From NCBI GenBank assembly GCA_910578785.1, contig CAJTSJ010000039.1:1-22199 (forward strand): a stretch of DNA of 22,199 nucleotides. The letters are read 5' to 3'. Source of the DNA: an uncultured Muribaculum sp. (lineage in GTDB: Bacteria; Bacteroidota; Bacteroidia; Bacteroidales; Muribaculaceae). The notes beneath the pieces were generated by a model that saw only the letters and a program-made list of their open reading frames with translations, was not told the DNA's origin and searched no databases. Shown here piece by piece: positions 1 through 8,127 of this stretch. Position numbers and translations under genes: made by a program. Within the stretch, counting starts at the first letter, position 1, and each line of letters starts with the position of its first letter.

Positions 1-43
1 CCGCATGCGGACGCTTCCGAAAAATGCAGGATGGGTGTGACGG

Positions 44-310
44 CTAATTTGGTTTGTTGAGCTGTTTTATCGCTGACTTTAGGCGTGTGATTCCGGCTTT
101 GCCGATGATGATTAGCGATGTGTATTGGAATGTCTTGGCGAGACCGAAGAATATTACCCACAGAATGCTTTTGGCCTCAATGGATATCGGCAACAGCATT
201 TGTGCGAATGATATGGCATAGGATGCTATGCACAGGGACATTACAATCAATCCCGTTCTGAATGATAGCGTCTTAAGCCAGTTCTTTATTCCAGGTAGAG
301 TTGCTTTCAT
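44..310 (-). CDS. Small conserved membrane protein, function unknown
   Basis: 88 residues. Two hydrophobic stretches (about residues 20-37 and 45-68) suggest two membrane helices with a short loop between them; both ends are basic (several Lys/Arg before residue 20 and after residue 70), so both termini probably face the cytoplasm. The start ATG at 308-310 follows an A/T-rich leader and the stop is TAG at 44-46. It resembles short uncharacterised proteins that I recall from other Bacteroidales, but I cannot attach a function. It reads in the same direction as the lrgAB pair upstream but is separated from it by a strong hairpin terminator (about 354-391), so it is probably transcribed on its own. 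Confidence 0.75.
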   Translation of the reverse strand: MKATLPGIKNWLKTLSFRTGLIVMSLCIASYAISFAQMLLPISIEAKSILWVIFFGLAKTFQYTSLIIIGKAGITRLKSAIKQLNKPN

Positions 311-316
311 GTTGTC

Positions 317-349
317 GCTAAGTTACGAAAATATCCTGGTGTATACAAT
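317..349 (-). promoter_or_regulatory. Possible promoter for the small membrane protein
   Basis: On the minus strand TAACTTAGC (317-325) is one base away from the Bacteroidetes -7 box TAnnTTTGC. ATTG lies 20 bases upstream (346-349), close to the -33 box TTTG. Both boxes are imperfect. The site lies between the lrgB terminator and the gene start. Confidence 0.3.
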
Positions 350-353
350 AATT

Positions 354-391
354 AAAAAGGTATGGCTGATTGAAATAATCACCATACCTTT
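354..391 (-). terminator. Hairpin terminator after lrgB
   Basis: AAAGGTATGG (356-365) pairs with CCATACCTTT (382-391), and inside it TGATT (367-371) pairs with AATCA (377-381) around a five-base loop, with a single unpaired base at 366. Read on the minus strand the stem is followed by TTTTTAATTATT, as expected of an intrinsic terminator. It lies just past the lrgB stop. Confidence 0.75.
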
Positions 392-416
392 ATATGATTA
401 TATTTGGTAAATATGA

Positions 417-1115
417 CTAAACGCCGTATCCCATCAGATTAAGGATGATAGGGGTGAGCAGGGCGGTAAACAATCCGTTAATGGTGAGTCCTAATGATGA
501 GAATGCTCCGTAGCGATAGCCGAAATCCATTGCCGCCGAGGTCCCTACGGCGTGTGCCGCGGTTCCCATTGACAGCCCCTGTGCAATGGGGCTTTTGACC
601 CGTGACATTTTCATCATCTTGAATCCGGCCATGCCTCCGAATATGCCGGTGCATACTACTACGGCCGCTGTCAGAGATGGTATTCCGCCTATGGTAGAGG
701 TAATCTCCATGGCTATCGGCGTGGTGACCGATTTGGAAGCAAGTGACAACACAACTTCTTTGGTGGCGCCGAGCATTTCAGCAACGAGTACGACTGAAAC
801 AATACCTGCGATGCATCCGGCTAATTCTGCAAAAAGAATCGGGATGAGTTGCTTTTTGATGGATTCGAGTTGTCGGTATAGAGGAACACCAAGTGCTACG
901 ACAGCCGGTTTAAGCCAAAAATCAATATATTCGCCTCCTTCTGAATAGGTGTCATATTCGACGCCTGTGCACAACAGGAAGGCAATCAATGCCACGATGG
1001 AAATCAATATCGGATTCAGAAATGCGATTCCGGTACGCTTTTGCAGTAGACGTGCAAGCATGAATACTACGAAGGTAAGTGCGAGAAGAAAGTATTTATT
1101 TTCGAGATAAAGCAT
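417..1115 (-). CDS. lrgB: LrgB/CidB-family membrane protein
   Basis: 232 residues, the usual length for the LrgB family, with many hydrophobic segments across the whole protein. Recognisable family features are the region around residues 125-155 (SKSVTTPIAMEI, then a Gly/Pro-rich loop) and the conserved segment near 183-198 (GLSMGTAAHAVGTSAA). LrgB works with the small partner LrgA. Members of this pair have been called holin/antiholin-like murein hydrolase regulators, but homologs transport small organic acids: the plastid fusion PLGG1 carries glycolate/glycerate, and Bacillus PftAB and Streptococcus mutans LrgAB are linked to pyruvate. A transport role is therefore as plausible here as a lysis role. 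The start ATG (1113-1115) overlaps the end of lrgA by 20 bases, which suggests translational coupling. Confidence 0.9.
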   Translation of the reverse strand: MLYLENKYFLLALTFVVFMLARLLQKRTGIAFLNPILISIVALIAFLLCTGVEYDTYSEGGEYIDFWLKPAVVALGVPLYRQLESIKKQLIPILFAELAGCIAGIVSVVLVAEMLGATKEVVLSLASKSVTTPIAMEITSTIGGIPSLTAAVVVCTGIFGGMAGFKMMKMSRVKSPIAQGLSMGTAAHAVGTSAAMDFGYRYGAFSSLGLTINGLFTALLTPIILNLMGYGV

Positions 1116-1461
1116 GGCGTCGGGAAGTTAAGCGTCTTACAAACTGATGGACCCAGCCAGTGACGGCAAGAATAAAGAACGTGCTTGCTACTGAAGCTCC
1201 TACGATAGGAATCCACTGTTCCTGAATCAGGCCGAGGCATTTAATAAGTCCTACGCCTGCCGGGACAAAGAAAAAACCGAGATTTTTTACCAGAAAGTCC
1301 GCTACTTTGTCGACCCACATAAGTCGGACTATTCCAATTTTAAGCGACAGGGCCAGAAGCAACATACCGATGATGCTTGATGGAATCGGTATGTGTGTCA
1401 ACCACACGATTAGTTCGCCGACGGCTAAAAAAGCAAACAGAACGGCGCATTGCAGAATCAT
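1096..1461 (-). CDS. lrgA: LrgA/CidA-family membrane protein
   Basis: 121 residues with about four predicted membrane helices, typical of LrgA/CidA. The family signature HIPIPSSIIGMLLL (about residues 23-36) is clear, as is the FFFVPAGVGLI segment (about 63-73). The C-terminus is strongly basic. It is the first gene of a two-gene unit with lrgB, with which it overlaps by 20 bases. A near-consensus Bacteroidetes promoter lies 55-90 bases upstream. The transported substrate, or any role in lysis, cannot be read from the sequence. No LytTR or LytS regulator gene, which often accompanies lrgAB in Firmicutes, is seen nearby. Confidence 0.9.
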   Translation of the reverse strand: MILQCAVLFAFLAVGELIVWLTHIPIPSSIIGMLLLALSLKIGIVRLMWVDKVADFLVKNLGFFFVPAGVGLIKCLGLIQEQWIPIVGASVASTFFILAVTGWVHQFVRRLTSRRHALSRK

Positions 1462-1515
1462 AGTTTAAGAATTTAATGAGTAAATATTAAATCTGTATAA
1501 GTGATCATTGTGGTT

Positions 1516-1548
1516 GCAAATTTAGATAATTGTGATAACAATACCAAA
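1516..1548 (-). promoter_or_regulatory. Promoter of lrgAB
   Basis: On the minus strand TTTG (1545-1548) is followed after exactly 20 bases by TAAATTTGC (1516-1524), a full match to the Bacteroidetes -33/-7 consensus TTTG-N19-21-TAnnTTTG. It sits about 55 bases before the lrgA start and diverges from the aspC promoter. Confidence 0.75.
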
Positions 1549-1596
1549 TGTAATTCATTTCAGTTTGACAGCTTCCAAAAAATCGATGTAAAAAAA

Positions 1597-1629
1597 TTTA
1601 GACAATCACTTTGTTTTACGTAACTTTGC
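1597..1629 (+). promoter_or_regulatory. Promoter of the aspC operon
   Basis: TAACTTTGC (1621-1629) matches the -7 box TAnnTTTGC. TTTA (1597-1600), 20 bases upstream, is a near match to the -33 box. The site places transcription start near 1633-1636, which rules out a coding start at 1611 and supports the ATG at 1656. Confidence 0.65.
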
Positions 1630-1655
1630 GGTCAATAATCAATATATTGACAACG

Positions 1656-2849
1656 ATGGAACAGATCTCTAACCGTGTACAGGCCGTTGCACCGTCGCAG
1701 ACGTTGGCAATGTCACAAAAAAGTCAGGAGCTTAAGGCTCAGGGCGTGGATGTTATAAATCTTTCGGTCGGCGAACCGGATTTCAACACTCCGGCCCACA
1801 TCAAGGAGGCCGCTATCAAGGCCATTGATGACAACTTTACATTTTATACACCGGTTCCCGGCTATATGTCGCTTCGTAAAGCCATTTCTGCCAAGCTCAA
1901 GAATGAGAACGGTGTTGACTTTGCCCCTGAACAAATCATCGTTTCAGGCGGAGCCAAGCAGTCGCTTTGCAATGTGGTGCTTGCCGTAATCAATCCGGGC
2001 GACGAGGTTGTGATACCCACTCCTGCATGGGTGAGCTATGTGGAGATGGTCAATCTGGCGGAAGGTAAGAGCGTCGTTGTTCCTGCTTCCATCGAGCAGG
2101 ATTTCAAAGTGACACCAGAACAACTTGAGGCCGCGATCACTCCCCGTACACGCATGGTGATGTTCAACTCTCCAAGCAATCCGACCGGTAGCGTATATAC
2201 GCGCGACGAGCTTCAGGCACTGGTCAATGTGTTGGCGAAATATCCTGATGTGCTGGTGCTGTCCGACGAGATATATGAGCACATCAATTTCACTGGAAGT
2301 TTCACTTCACTGGCATCGTTCCCTGAAATAGCCGACCGCGTATGTGTGGTCAACGGTGTTTCCAAGGCTTATGCCATGACCGGATGGCGTATAGGATTCC
2401 TTGCCGCTCCGCTCTGGCTTGCGCGTGCGACGTCGAAGCTTCAGAGCCAGTATACTTCCGGCGCGTCGTCAATTGCCCAGAAGGCGGCCGAAGCGGCCTA
2501 TACCGGACCGCAGGAGTGCGTTGAAGATATGCGCAAGGCTTTTGAGCGTCGTCGTGACCTTGTGGTCGGACTTGCCAAAGCCATTCCCGGCCTTAAGGTC
2601 AACGAACCTCAGGGTGCGTTCTACCTGTTCCCCGAAGTGTCGAGCTATTTCGGAAAGAAATATGGCGACACAGTTATAAACAATGATTCCGACCTGGCTA
2701 TGTATCTGCTTGAAGTGGGCCATGTGGCCACAGTGGCCGGCAGTGCGTTCTGTGCTCCCGGTTATATCCGTCTGAGCTATGCTACAGCCGACGAAGTGAT
2801 AGTAGAGGCCATGGAAAGAATTAAGACCGCATTGGCTCAACTTATATAA
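1656..2849 (+). CDS. aspC: Pyridoxal-phosphate aspartate aminotransferase (class I, Ib-like)
   Basis: 397 residues from the ATG at 1656; the frame stays open back to 1611, but that start lies upstream of the promoter -7 box. Transfers the amino group between aspartate and 2-oxoglutarate in the cytoplasm. Fold-type I aminotransferase landmarks are all present: N-terminal LSVGEPDF (36-43), PGYMSLR (68-74), SGGAKQ (97-102), SNPTG (174-178), DEIYEH (204-209), the PLP-binding Lys in SKAYAMTGWRIG (Lys238) and the carboxylate-binding Arg in IRLSYA (Arg372). Length and motifs fit the Ib subgroup (aspartate, sometimes also prephenate or aromatic, aminotransferases), so exact substrate range is open and the symbol is by family. 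Fourteen bases separate it from the glycosyltransferase gene, so the two are probably cotranscribed. Confidence 0.93.
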   Translation: MEQISNRVQAVAPSQTLAMSQKSQELKAQGVDVINLSVGEPDFNTPAHIKEAAIKAIDDNFTFYTPVPGYMSLRKAISAKLKNENGVDFAPEQIIVSGGAKQSLCNVVLAVINPGDEVVIPTPAWVSYVEMVNLAEGKSVVVPASIEQDFKVTPEQLEAAITPRTRMVMFNSPSNPTGSVYTRDELQALVNVLAKYPDVLVLSDEIYEHINFTGSFTSLASFPEIADRVCVVNGVSKAYAMTGWRIGFLAAPLWLARATSKLQSQYTSGASSIAQKAAEAAYTGPQECVEDMRKAFERRRDLVVGLAKAIPGLKVNEPQGAFYLFPEVSSYFGKKYGDTVINNDSDLAMYLLEVGHVATVAGSAFCAPGYIRLSYATADEVIVEAMERIKTALAQLI

Positions 2850-2863
2850 TAAAATCAGTCAAA

Positions 2864-3625
2864 ATGTCACTGCACCCGGCAACCGACTGCATAGTAATCA
2901 TTCCCACATATAATGAATGTGAGAATGCTTCCGCCATAATCGATGCGGTTATGAATCTTCCGCATCCGATGCACGTGCTTATAGTCGACGACGGATCGCC
3001 CGACGGCACCGCCGACATCGTGCGTCGCAAGCAGGAGGAATATCCCGGGGCGGTGCATCTGATGGAGCGTTCGGGCAAGCTCGGACTTGGCACGGCTTAT
3101 ATCGCCGGTTTCAAGTGGTCCATTGCCCACGGCTATGACTTCATCTTTGAGATGGACGCCGACTTTTCCCATAACCCGAATGATTTGATGGCTCTCTACG
3201 AGGCTTGTGCCGTCGGGGGTGCCGATTTGTCCATAGGCTCAAGATATGTGTCGGGAGTAAATGTGGTCAATTGGCCCATGGGACGGGTCCTGATGTCTTA
3301 TTTCGCGTCGATGTATGTGCGCATTGTGACCGGAATGCCGGTACGCGACACTACAGCCGGCTTCGTATGCTACCGCCGGTGTGTCCTTGAGCATCTGTGT
3401 CTCGATAAGGTGCGTTTTAAGGGCTATGCGTTTCAGATTGAGATGAAGTTCACCGCTTACATGCACAAGTTTAAGATTAAGGAAGTGCCTATCATTTTTG
3501 TCAACCGTGTACTTGGTGAGAGCAAGATGAGTTCAGGCATATTCTCGGAGGCTGTGTTCGGTGTGATAAGACTCAAAGTATACAGCTGGTTCTATAAATA
3601 TACCGATTACAGTGTTGCCGATTAA
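2864..3625 (+). CDS. GT2 glycosyltransferase, polyprenol-phosphate mannose synthase (DPM1)-like
   Basis: 253 residues. Transfers a sugar from a nucleotide donor (GDP-mannose in the characterised relatives) to a polyprenyl phosphate at the inner face of the cytoplasmic membrane. GT-A motifs are in order: IPTYNE (13-18), VDDGSPDGT (41-49), the metal-binding EMDADFSHNP (96-105) and GSRY (125-128). It lacks the C-terminal membrane helices of the long bacterial homologs, so it matches the short, soluble DPM1-like form. The lipid-linked sugar could serve surface glycan or O-glycosylation in the envelope, but donor and acceptor are not shown by the sequence. It sits between aspC (14-base gap) and pyrC (50-base gap) on the same strand. 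My recollection is that this gene neighbours dihydroorotase in other Bacteroidales as well. Confidence 0.88.
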   Translation: MSLHPATDCIVIIPTYNECENASAIIDAVMNLPHPMHVLIVDDGSPDGTADIVRRKQEEYPGAVHLMERSGKLGLGTAYIAGFKWSIAHGYDFIFEMDADFSHNPNDLMALYEACAVGGADLSIGSRYVSGVNVVNWPMGRVLMSYFASMYVRIVTGMPVRDTTAGFVCYRRCVLEHLCLDKVRFKGYAFQIEMKFTAYMHKFKIKEVPIIFVNRVLGESKMSSGIFSEAVFGVIRLKVYSWFYKYTDYSVAD

Positions 3626-3675
3626 GTGCTGCGAGGCGCTGTAATATTTTCGAATCAACCAAAATCTAACATGAT

Positions 3676-5037
3676 ATGGACACTCTTCTTTACAACGGAT
3701 GGATCATCAACGACGGGTGCAGATATAAAGGCTATGTTGTCATCTCCGGCCGACGCATAGCTTCGGTGGGCCGTGGCCTTCCTCCCGGCGAGATACTCGA
3801 TTCGTTTCCGCGCATGGTCGACGTGGGCGAGGCATATATACTCCCCGGAGCCATAGACGACCAGGTGCATTTCCGCGATCCGGGTCTGACGCATAAGGCC
3901 GACATTGCCACGGAATCGCTTGCCGCGCTTGCAGGCGGTGTTACCTCGTTTATGGATATGCCGAACACTAAGCCTCCTACGGTGACATTAAAGACTCTGG
4001 ACGATAAGCTGAAAAGGGCTTCTGAATGTTCGGCTGTGAACTACGCTTTCTTCCTTGGCGCCACTAACGACAATATTGACGAACTTCTTAAGTGTGATTA
4101 TACGGCAGTGCCCGGCATAAAGCTGTTTCTGGGTTCTTCTACCGGCAATATGCTTGTCGATAACGAGAAAGCCCTGGCCCGCATATTCACAGAAGTGCCG
4201 GCAATCATTGCCGTACACTCCGAAGATGAAGAGACTATTAAGAACAACCGCGACAAGGCCGTTGCCGAGTATGGCGACGATGTTCCTGTCGGAATGCACC
4301 CTTTCATCCGAAGTCGGGAGGCTTGCGTGCTGTCGACGGAGCGTGCGATAGCCCGTGCCGAACGTTGCGGTTCGCGTCTGCATGTGCTCCATATAAGCAC
4401 GGCCGAAGAGGCTTCGATGTTTTCAGATGCTCCGCTTGAAGAGAAGAGGATAACTTCTGAAGTATGTGTACACCATCTGTGGTTTTCCGATGAAGACTAT
4501 TCGCGGCTCGGTACCCGCATAAAGATGAATCCGGCTATAAAGACGGCTTCTGACCGTGAGGCGTTGCGCAAGGCGTTGCGCGACGGTCGGCTTGACATTG
4601 TGGCCACCGACCATGCTCCGCATCTGATGTCGGAGAAGGAGGGCAATGCCTTGACGGCCGCTTCCGGTGCTCCGATGGTTCAGTTCTCATTGCCTTTGAT
4701 GCTTGAGATGGCCGATCAGGGAGTTTTCACCCACGAACTTGTGGTGGAAAAGATGTGCCATGCTCCGGCGCGTCTGTTTGGAGTCAAGGACCGCGGCTAC
4801 CTGAAGGAAGGATATTATGCCGACATAACCATTGTACGTCCGCATCATCCCTATACGGTCACTGACGACATGGTGCTTAGCCGTTGCGGTTGGACACCTC
4901 TTGCCGGTACCACACTCCATAACCGGGTCGTAGCCACTTATGTCAACGGAGAAGAGGCATATATTGATGGAACTGTTTCCGGACAAAAGTCGGCTATGCC
5001 TCTGCGATTCAATACGTCGAAGGAGTTGAGTAATTAA
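3676..5037 (+). CDS. pyrC: Dihydroorotase (class I amidohydrolase)
   Basis: 453 residues. Interconverts N-carbamoyl-aspartate and dihydroorotate, step three of pyrimidine synthesis, in the cytoplasm. Amidohydrolase landmarks: DDQVHFRDPG (61-70), a likely carboxylated Lys in GIKLFLGSSTG (Lys149), His181 in VHSEDE, His239 in LHVLHIST and catalytic Asp312 in VATDHAPH. The first metal-ligand motif, normally HxH, reads Gln63-x-His65. I recall the same DDQVHFR form in Bacteroidetes dihydroorotases, so it is likely a lineage feature rather than damage. The remaining ligands being intact argues for an active enzyme. The ATG at 3676 is preceded by an A-rich leader. A strong hairpin follows directly after the stop, so this is the last gene of the aspC-GT2-pyrC unit. 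Confidence 0.93.
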   Translation: MDTLLYNGWIINDGCRYKGYVVISGRRIASVGRGLPPGEILDSFPRMVDVGEAYILPGAIDDQVHFRDPGLTHKADIATESLAALAGGVTSFMDMPNTKPPTVTLKTLDDKLKRASECSAVNYAFFLGATNDNIDELLKCDYTAVPGIKLFLGSSTGNMLVDNEKALARIFTEVPAIIAVHSEDEETIKNNRDKAVAEYGDDVPVGMHPFIRSREACVLSTERAIARAERCGSRLHVLHISTAEEASMFSDAPLEEKRITSEVCVHHLWFSDEDYSRLGTRIKMNPAIKTASDREALRKALRDGRLDIVATDHAPHLMSEKEGNALTAASGAPMVQFSLPLMLEMADQGVFTHELVVEKMCHAPARLFGVKDRGYLKEGYYADITIVRPHHPYTVTDDMVLSRCGWTPLAGTTLHNRVVATYVNGEEAYIDGTVSGQKSAMPLRFNTSKELSN

Positions 5038-5041
5038 GATT

Positions 5042-5098
5042 GAGGTATTAAAATTCGCATATCTACGTAATGTAGATGTCATGCGATTTTAGTATCTC
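5042..5098 (+). terminator. Long hairpin after pyrC
   Basis: 5042-5066 pairs with 5072-5098: an inner perfect stem ATCTAC/GTAGAT (5061-5066, 5072-5077) around a five-base loop, then a three-base bulge, then a long outer stem built on TAAAATTCGCAT (5049-5060) and ATGCGATTTTA (5081-5091) that extends to the GAGGTA/TATCTC ends. The hairpin is strong but lacks a U-tract downstream, so it may terminate, or stabilise the 3' end. Confidence 0.65.
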
Positions 5099-5117
5099 AG
5101 TGAAATTCAGTATACTT

Positions 5118-5149
5118 TTTGCGCCATTGGATATTTTATTATACATTTG
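5118..5149 (+). promoter_or_regulatory. Promoter of korAB
   Basis: TTTG (5118-5121), a 20-base spacer and TACATTTG (5142-5149) form a full match to the Bacteroidetes promoter consensus. The predicted start near 5155 gives a leader of about 65-70 bases before the korA ATG at 5223. Confidence 0.7.
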
Positions 5150-5222
5150 TAGTGTGTATTGGAAGTGTCCAGTGTACTAATACCAACATAGAGAAATATT
5201 ATTCAGTGTAAATTTAATTTGT

Positions 5223-7070
5223 ATGTTAGAGAAAGCTGACGTAAAGACTATAGACAAGGTAGTCGTTAGGTTCTCCGGCGACTCCGGCGACGGTATGCAG
5301 CTTGCCGGAACGATTTTCACCAACGTGTCGGCCGGAGTAGGTAATCAAGTCTCTACTTTTCCGGATTATCCGGCAGAAGTGCGTGCTCCACAAGGCTCAT
5401 TGAGCGGTGTGTCCGGTTTCCAGGTTCACATCGGTGTCGGTGTGCATACGCCAGGCGACAAGGCCGACGTGCTGATAGCGATGAATCCTGCCGCCCTGAA
5501 GCAGAATGTCAAGCATCTTAAGAAGGGCGGGACAGTCATTGTAGATATTGATTCGTTCAAGGAAGCCGACCTGAAGAAGGCTCTTTTCGAGACCGACGAT
5601 CCATATACGGAGCTTAATCTCAACGCAGAAGTCCTCGAGGTACCCATCACGTCAATGACCAAGGCCGCTTTGGCCGATACCGGTCTTGACAACAAGTCGG
5701 TGCTCAAGTGCCGCAACATATTCGCCCTGGGACTTGTGTGCTGGCTGTTCAACCGCCCGCTTGAGGCCGTTATACATCATCTCAAGAACAAGTTCGCCCG
5801 CAAGCCTGCCGTGTTTGATGCCAACTCCAGGGTACTTCAGGCCGGATTTGACTACGGTGCAAACACCCATGCTTCTGTGTCTACCTACCGCATCGAATCG
5901 GAGGCTGTGCGCCCCGGATATTATACAGATGTCAACGGCAATACGGCGTTGGCCTGGGGTCTGATTCTCGCTTCGGAGAAGTCCGGACGTCCGCTGTTCC
6001 TCGGAAGCTATCCTATCACGCCCGCCACCGACATACTCCATGAGCTTGCGAAGCGTCGCGACCTCGGCGTTAAAGCCATACAGATGGAGGATGAGATAGC
6101 CGGCGTATGTTCGGCCATTGGAGCATCGTTTGCCGGCAATCTTGGCGTGACCTCCACTTCTGGTCCCGGACTTGCACTCAAAAGCGAAGGTATCGGTCTG
6201 GCCGTAATGGCAGAGCTTCCGCTGGTGGTGATTGACGTGCAGCGCGGAGGTCCGTCGACCGGACTGCCCACTAAGACCGAGCAGACCGACCTTATGCAGG
6301 TCCTCTATGGCCGTAACGGCGAGTCGCCGGTGGTGGTTGTAGCTCCGGCATCTCCGACCGACTGTTTCGATATGGCGTTTGAGGCTTCACGCATCGCCAT
6401 CGAGCATATGACTCCGGTGATTGTGCTTTCCGATGCATTTATCGGCAACGGTTCGTCGGCATGGCGTGTTCCCGATGACGACGATTATCCTGAAATACAT
6501 CCGCCTTACGTTCCAGAGGCACTTCGTCAGGCTTGGAAACCCTATCTGCGCAACGAAGATACTATGTCGCGCTATTGGGCCATACCTGGTACTGAAGGAC
6601 TTGCCCACCGTCTGGGCGGTCTGGAAAAGGACTATAATACAAGTGCACTCTCGATTGATCCGGTCAATCATGAACACATGGTTCTGGCACGTCGCGAGAA
6701 AGTGGCCCGCATTGCCAATGACATTCCCGAACTTGAAGTCAAGTGCGATGCCGATGCCGACACTTTACTTATAGGCTGGGGCGGTACTTACGGCCATCTG
6801 TACACTGCCGCGCAGGAACTAAACTGCGAAGGCCGAAAGGTGGCGTTCGCGCATTTCCGCTATATCAATCCGTTGCCTAAAAACACCGAAGAGGTGCTGT
6901 CGCGCTACAAGACCGTGATATGCGCCGAACTGAATACCGGAATGATGGCCGACTTCCTTCAGAGCCGTTTCGGCGGATTGCAGATTAAGCGTATCAACAA
7001 GATTCAAGGTCAGCCGTTCCTCATACAGGAGGTCGTCGACAGTGTCAAACAGATTATGGACGAAAAATAA
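5223..7070 (+). CDS. korA: 2-oxoacid:ferredoxin oxidoreductase, fused gamma-alpha subunit
   Basis: 615 residues, the usual size of the fused gamma-alpha subunit of KorAB-type enzymes. The N-terminal gamma domain (about 10-195) begins with KVVVRFSGDSGDG and has the PDYPAEVRAPQG segment. The alpha domain (about 240-600) has the pyrimidine-binding region GSYPITPATDI, then EDEIAGVCSAIGASFAG, TSTSGPGLALKSE and the QRGGPSTGLPTKTEQ segment. With KorB it oxidatively decarboxylates a 2-oxoacid, most likely 2-oxoglutarate to succinyl-CoA, with ferredoxin as electron acceptor, in the cytoplasm. The reverse (reductive) direction is possible in anaerobes. Substrate is inferred from the two-subunit architecture; pyruvate or branched 2-oxoacid use cannot be excluded. 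Nine bases separate it from korB. Confidence 0.93.
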   Translation: MLEKADVKTIDKVVVRFSGDSGDGMQLAGTIFTNVSAGVGNQVSTFPDYPAEVRAPQGSLSGVSGFQVHIGVGVHTPGDKADVLIAMNPAALKQNVKHLKKGGTVIVDIDSFKEADLKKALFETDDPYTELNLNAEVLEVPITSMTKAALADTGLDNKSVLKCRNIFALGLVCWLFNRPLEAVIHHLKNKFARKPAVFDANSRVLQAGFDYGANTHASVSTYRIESEAVRPGYYTDVNGNTALAWGLILASEKSGRPLFLGSYPITPATDILHELAKRRDLGVKAIQMEDEIAGVCSAIGASFAGNLGVTSTSGPGLALKSEGIGLAVMAELPLVVIDVQRGGPSTGLPTKTEQTDLMQVLYGRNGESPVVVVAPASPTDCFDMAFEASRIAIEHMTPVIVLSDAFIGNGSSAWRVPDDDDYPEIHPPYVPEALRQAWKPYLRNEDTMSRYWAIPGTEGLAHRLGGLEKDYNTSALSIDPVNHEHMVLARREKVARIANDIPELEVKCDADADTLLIGWGGTYGHLYTAAQELNCEGRKVAFAHFRYINPLPKNTEEVLSRYKTVICAELNTGMMADFLQSRFGGLQIKRINKIQGQPFLIQEVVDSVKQIMDEK

Positions 7071-7079
7071 AAAGCATTT

Positions 7080-8096
7080 ATGGACTGTGTAAAATTTACT
7101 CCGGCCGACTATAAAAGCGACCAGCCTGTGCGCTGGTGTCCCGGATGTGGCGACCATGCCATTCTCAACGTGCTTCATAAGGCCATGGCCGAGGTCGGCG
7201 TGGCTCCGCATATGACGGCGGTCATTTCCGGTATCGGATGTAGCTCCCGTCTGCCATACTATATGAATACCTACGGTTTCCACACCATACATGGCCGCGC
7301 GGCCGCCATCGCTACCGGATTCAAGGTGGCCAATCCCGAGATGTCGGTATGGCAGATATCGGGCGACGGTGACGGACTTGCCATCGGCGGCAATCACTTC
7401 ATACATGCCGTGCGCCGCAACGTGGACATAAACATACTCCTTCTTAACAATAAGATTTACGGTCTGACCAAGGGACAGTATTCTCCCACAAGCGACCGCG
7501 GTTTTGTCAGCAAGTCGTCGCCTTACGGAACTACAGAAGATCCGTTTATACCGGCTGAACTTGTATTTGGCGCGAGAGGCAATTTCTTCGGCCGTTCAAT
7601 CGATGTCGAGCTTGCCACATCGCAGGAAGTGCTTGTGGCCGCCGCACGCCACCACGGAACGTCGGTCGTGGAAATACTTCAGAATTGCGTGATTTTCAAC
7701 AACGGCATCCATAACTATATCACTGACCGCGAATATCGCGCCGAACGCACCATTCATCTGCGCCACGGCGAGAAGATGCTTTTCGGTAAAGATATGCAGA
7801 TGGGCCTTGTGCGCGACGGCTTCCTGCTGAAGGCAGTCGAGGTCGGCAAGGACGGATACACCATCGACGATGTGCTCGTTCATGATGCCCATACACGCAG
7901 CAACTTCCTCCATCAGCAGCTTGCCATGATGGACGGTCATGATCTGCCTCTTGCAGTCGGCGTCATACGTGATGTCGACAGCCTTGTCTACAACGAGGAA
8001 ATCGACATGCAGATAAGCCAGGTGCGTGAAAAGAAGGGATATTCGTCGCTCCGCGACATGATTCTCGGAGGCGAACACTGGGAAGTCAAGGAATAA
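7080..8096 (+). CDS. korB: 2-oxoacid:ferredoxin oxidoreductase, beta subunit
   Basis: 338 residues. Thiamine-diphosphate subunit of the KorAB enzyme. WCPGCGDH (19-26) supplies iron-sulfur-cluster cysteines together with Cys54 in GIGCSS. GDGDGLAIGGNH (95-106) and the following NNKIYGLTKGQYSPT (123-137) form the diphosphate/Mg binding motif and the stretch characteristic of 2-oxoglutarate-type beta subunits. No separate ferredoxin-like delta subunit is encoded next to it, so an external ferredoxin must accept electrons. The start ATG lies nine bases after the korA stop, with an A-rich run (AAAAATAAAAAGC) before it. It is the last gene before the AT-rich island; an imperfect hairpin (8128-8170) follows. 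Confidence 0.93.
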   Translation: MDCVKFTPADYKSDQPVRWCPGCGDHAILNVLHKAMAEVGVAPHMTAVISGIGCSSRLPYYMNTYGFHTIHGRAAAIATGFKVANPEMSVWQISGDGDGLAIGGNHFIHAVRRNVDINILLLNNKIYGLTKGQYSPTSDRGFVSKSSPYGTTEDPFIPAELVFGARGNFFGRSIDVELATSQEVLVAAARHHGTSVVEILQNCVIFNNGIHNYITDREYRAERTIHLRHGEKMLFGKDMQMGLVRDGFLLKAVEVGKDGYTIDDVLVHDAHTRSNFLHQQLAMMDGHDLPLAVGVIRDVDSLVYNEEIDMQISQVREKKGYSSLRDMILGGEHWEVKE

Positions 8097-8127
8097 ATTC
8101 TTGTTTCTGTAAGGAACTTATAATTTT

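Noticed and set aside
1..10. Perfect palindrome CCGCATGCGG at the window edge
   Set aside because: Too short and cut off from context; the sequence to its left is not available.
1611..1655. N-terminal extension of aspC
   Set aside because: The extension overlaps the -7 promoter box at 1621-1629, and the protein family starts at the ATG at 1656.
6819..7406. Long open frame on the minus strand across the korA-korB junction
   Set aside because: It runs antisense to two well-recognised genes, spans their boundary and shows no domain; it is a by-product of GC-rich codons.
7596..8078. Minus-strand open frame inside korB
   Set aside because: Antisense to the conserved beta subunit, no start context or recognisable domain.
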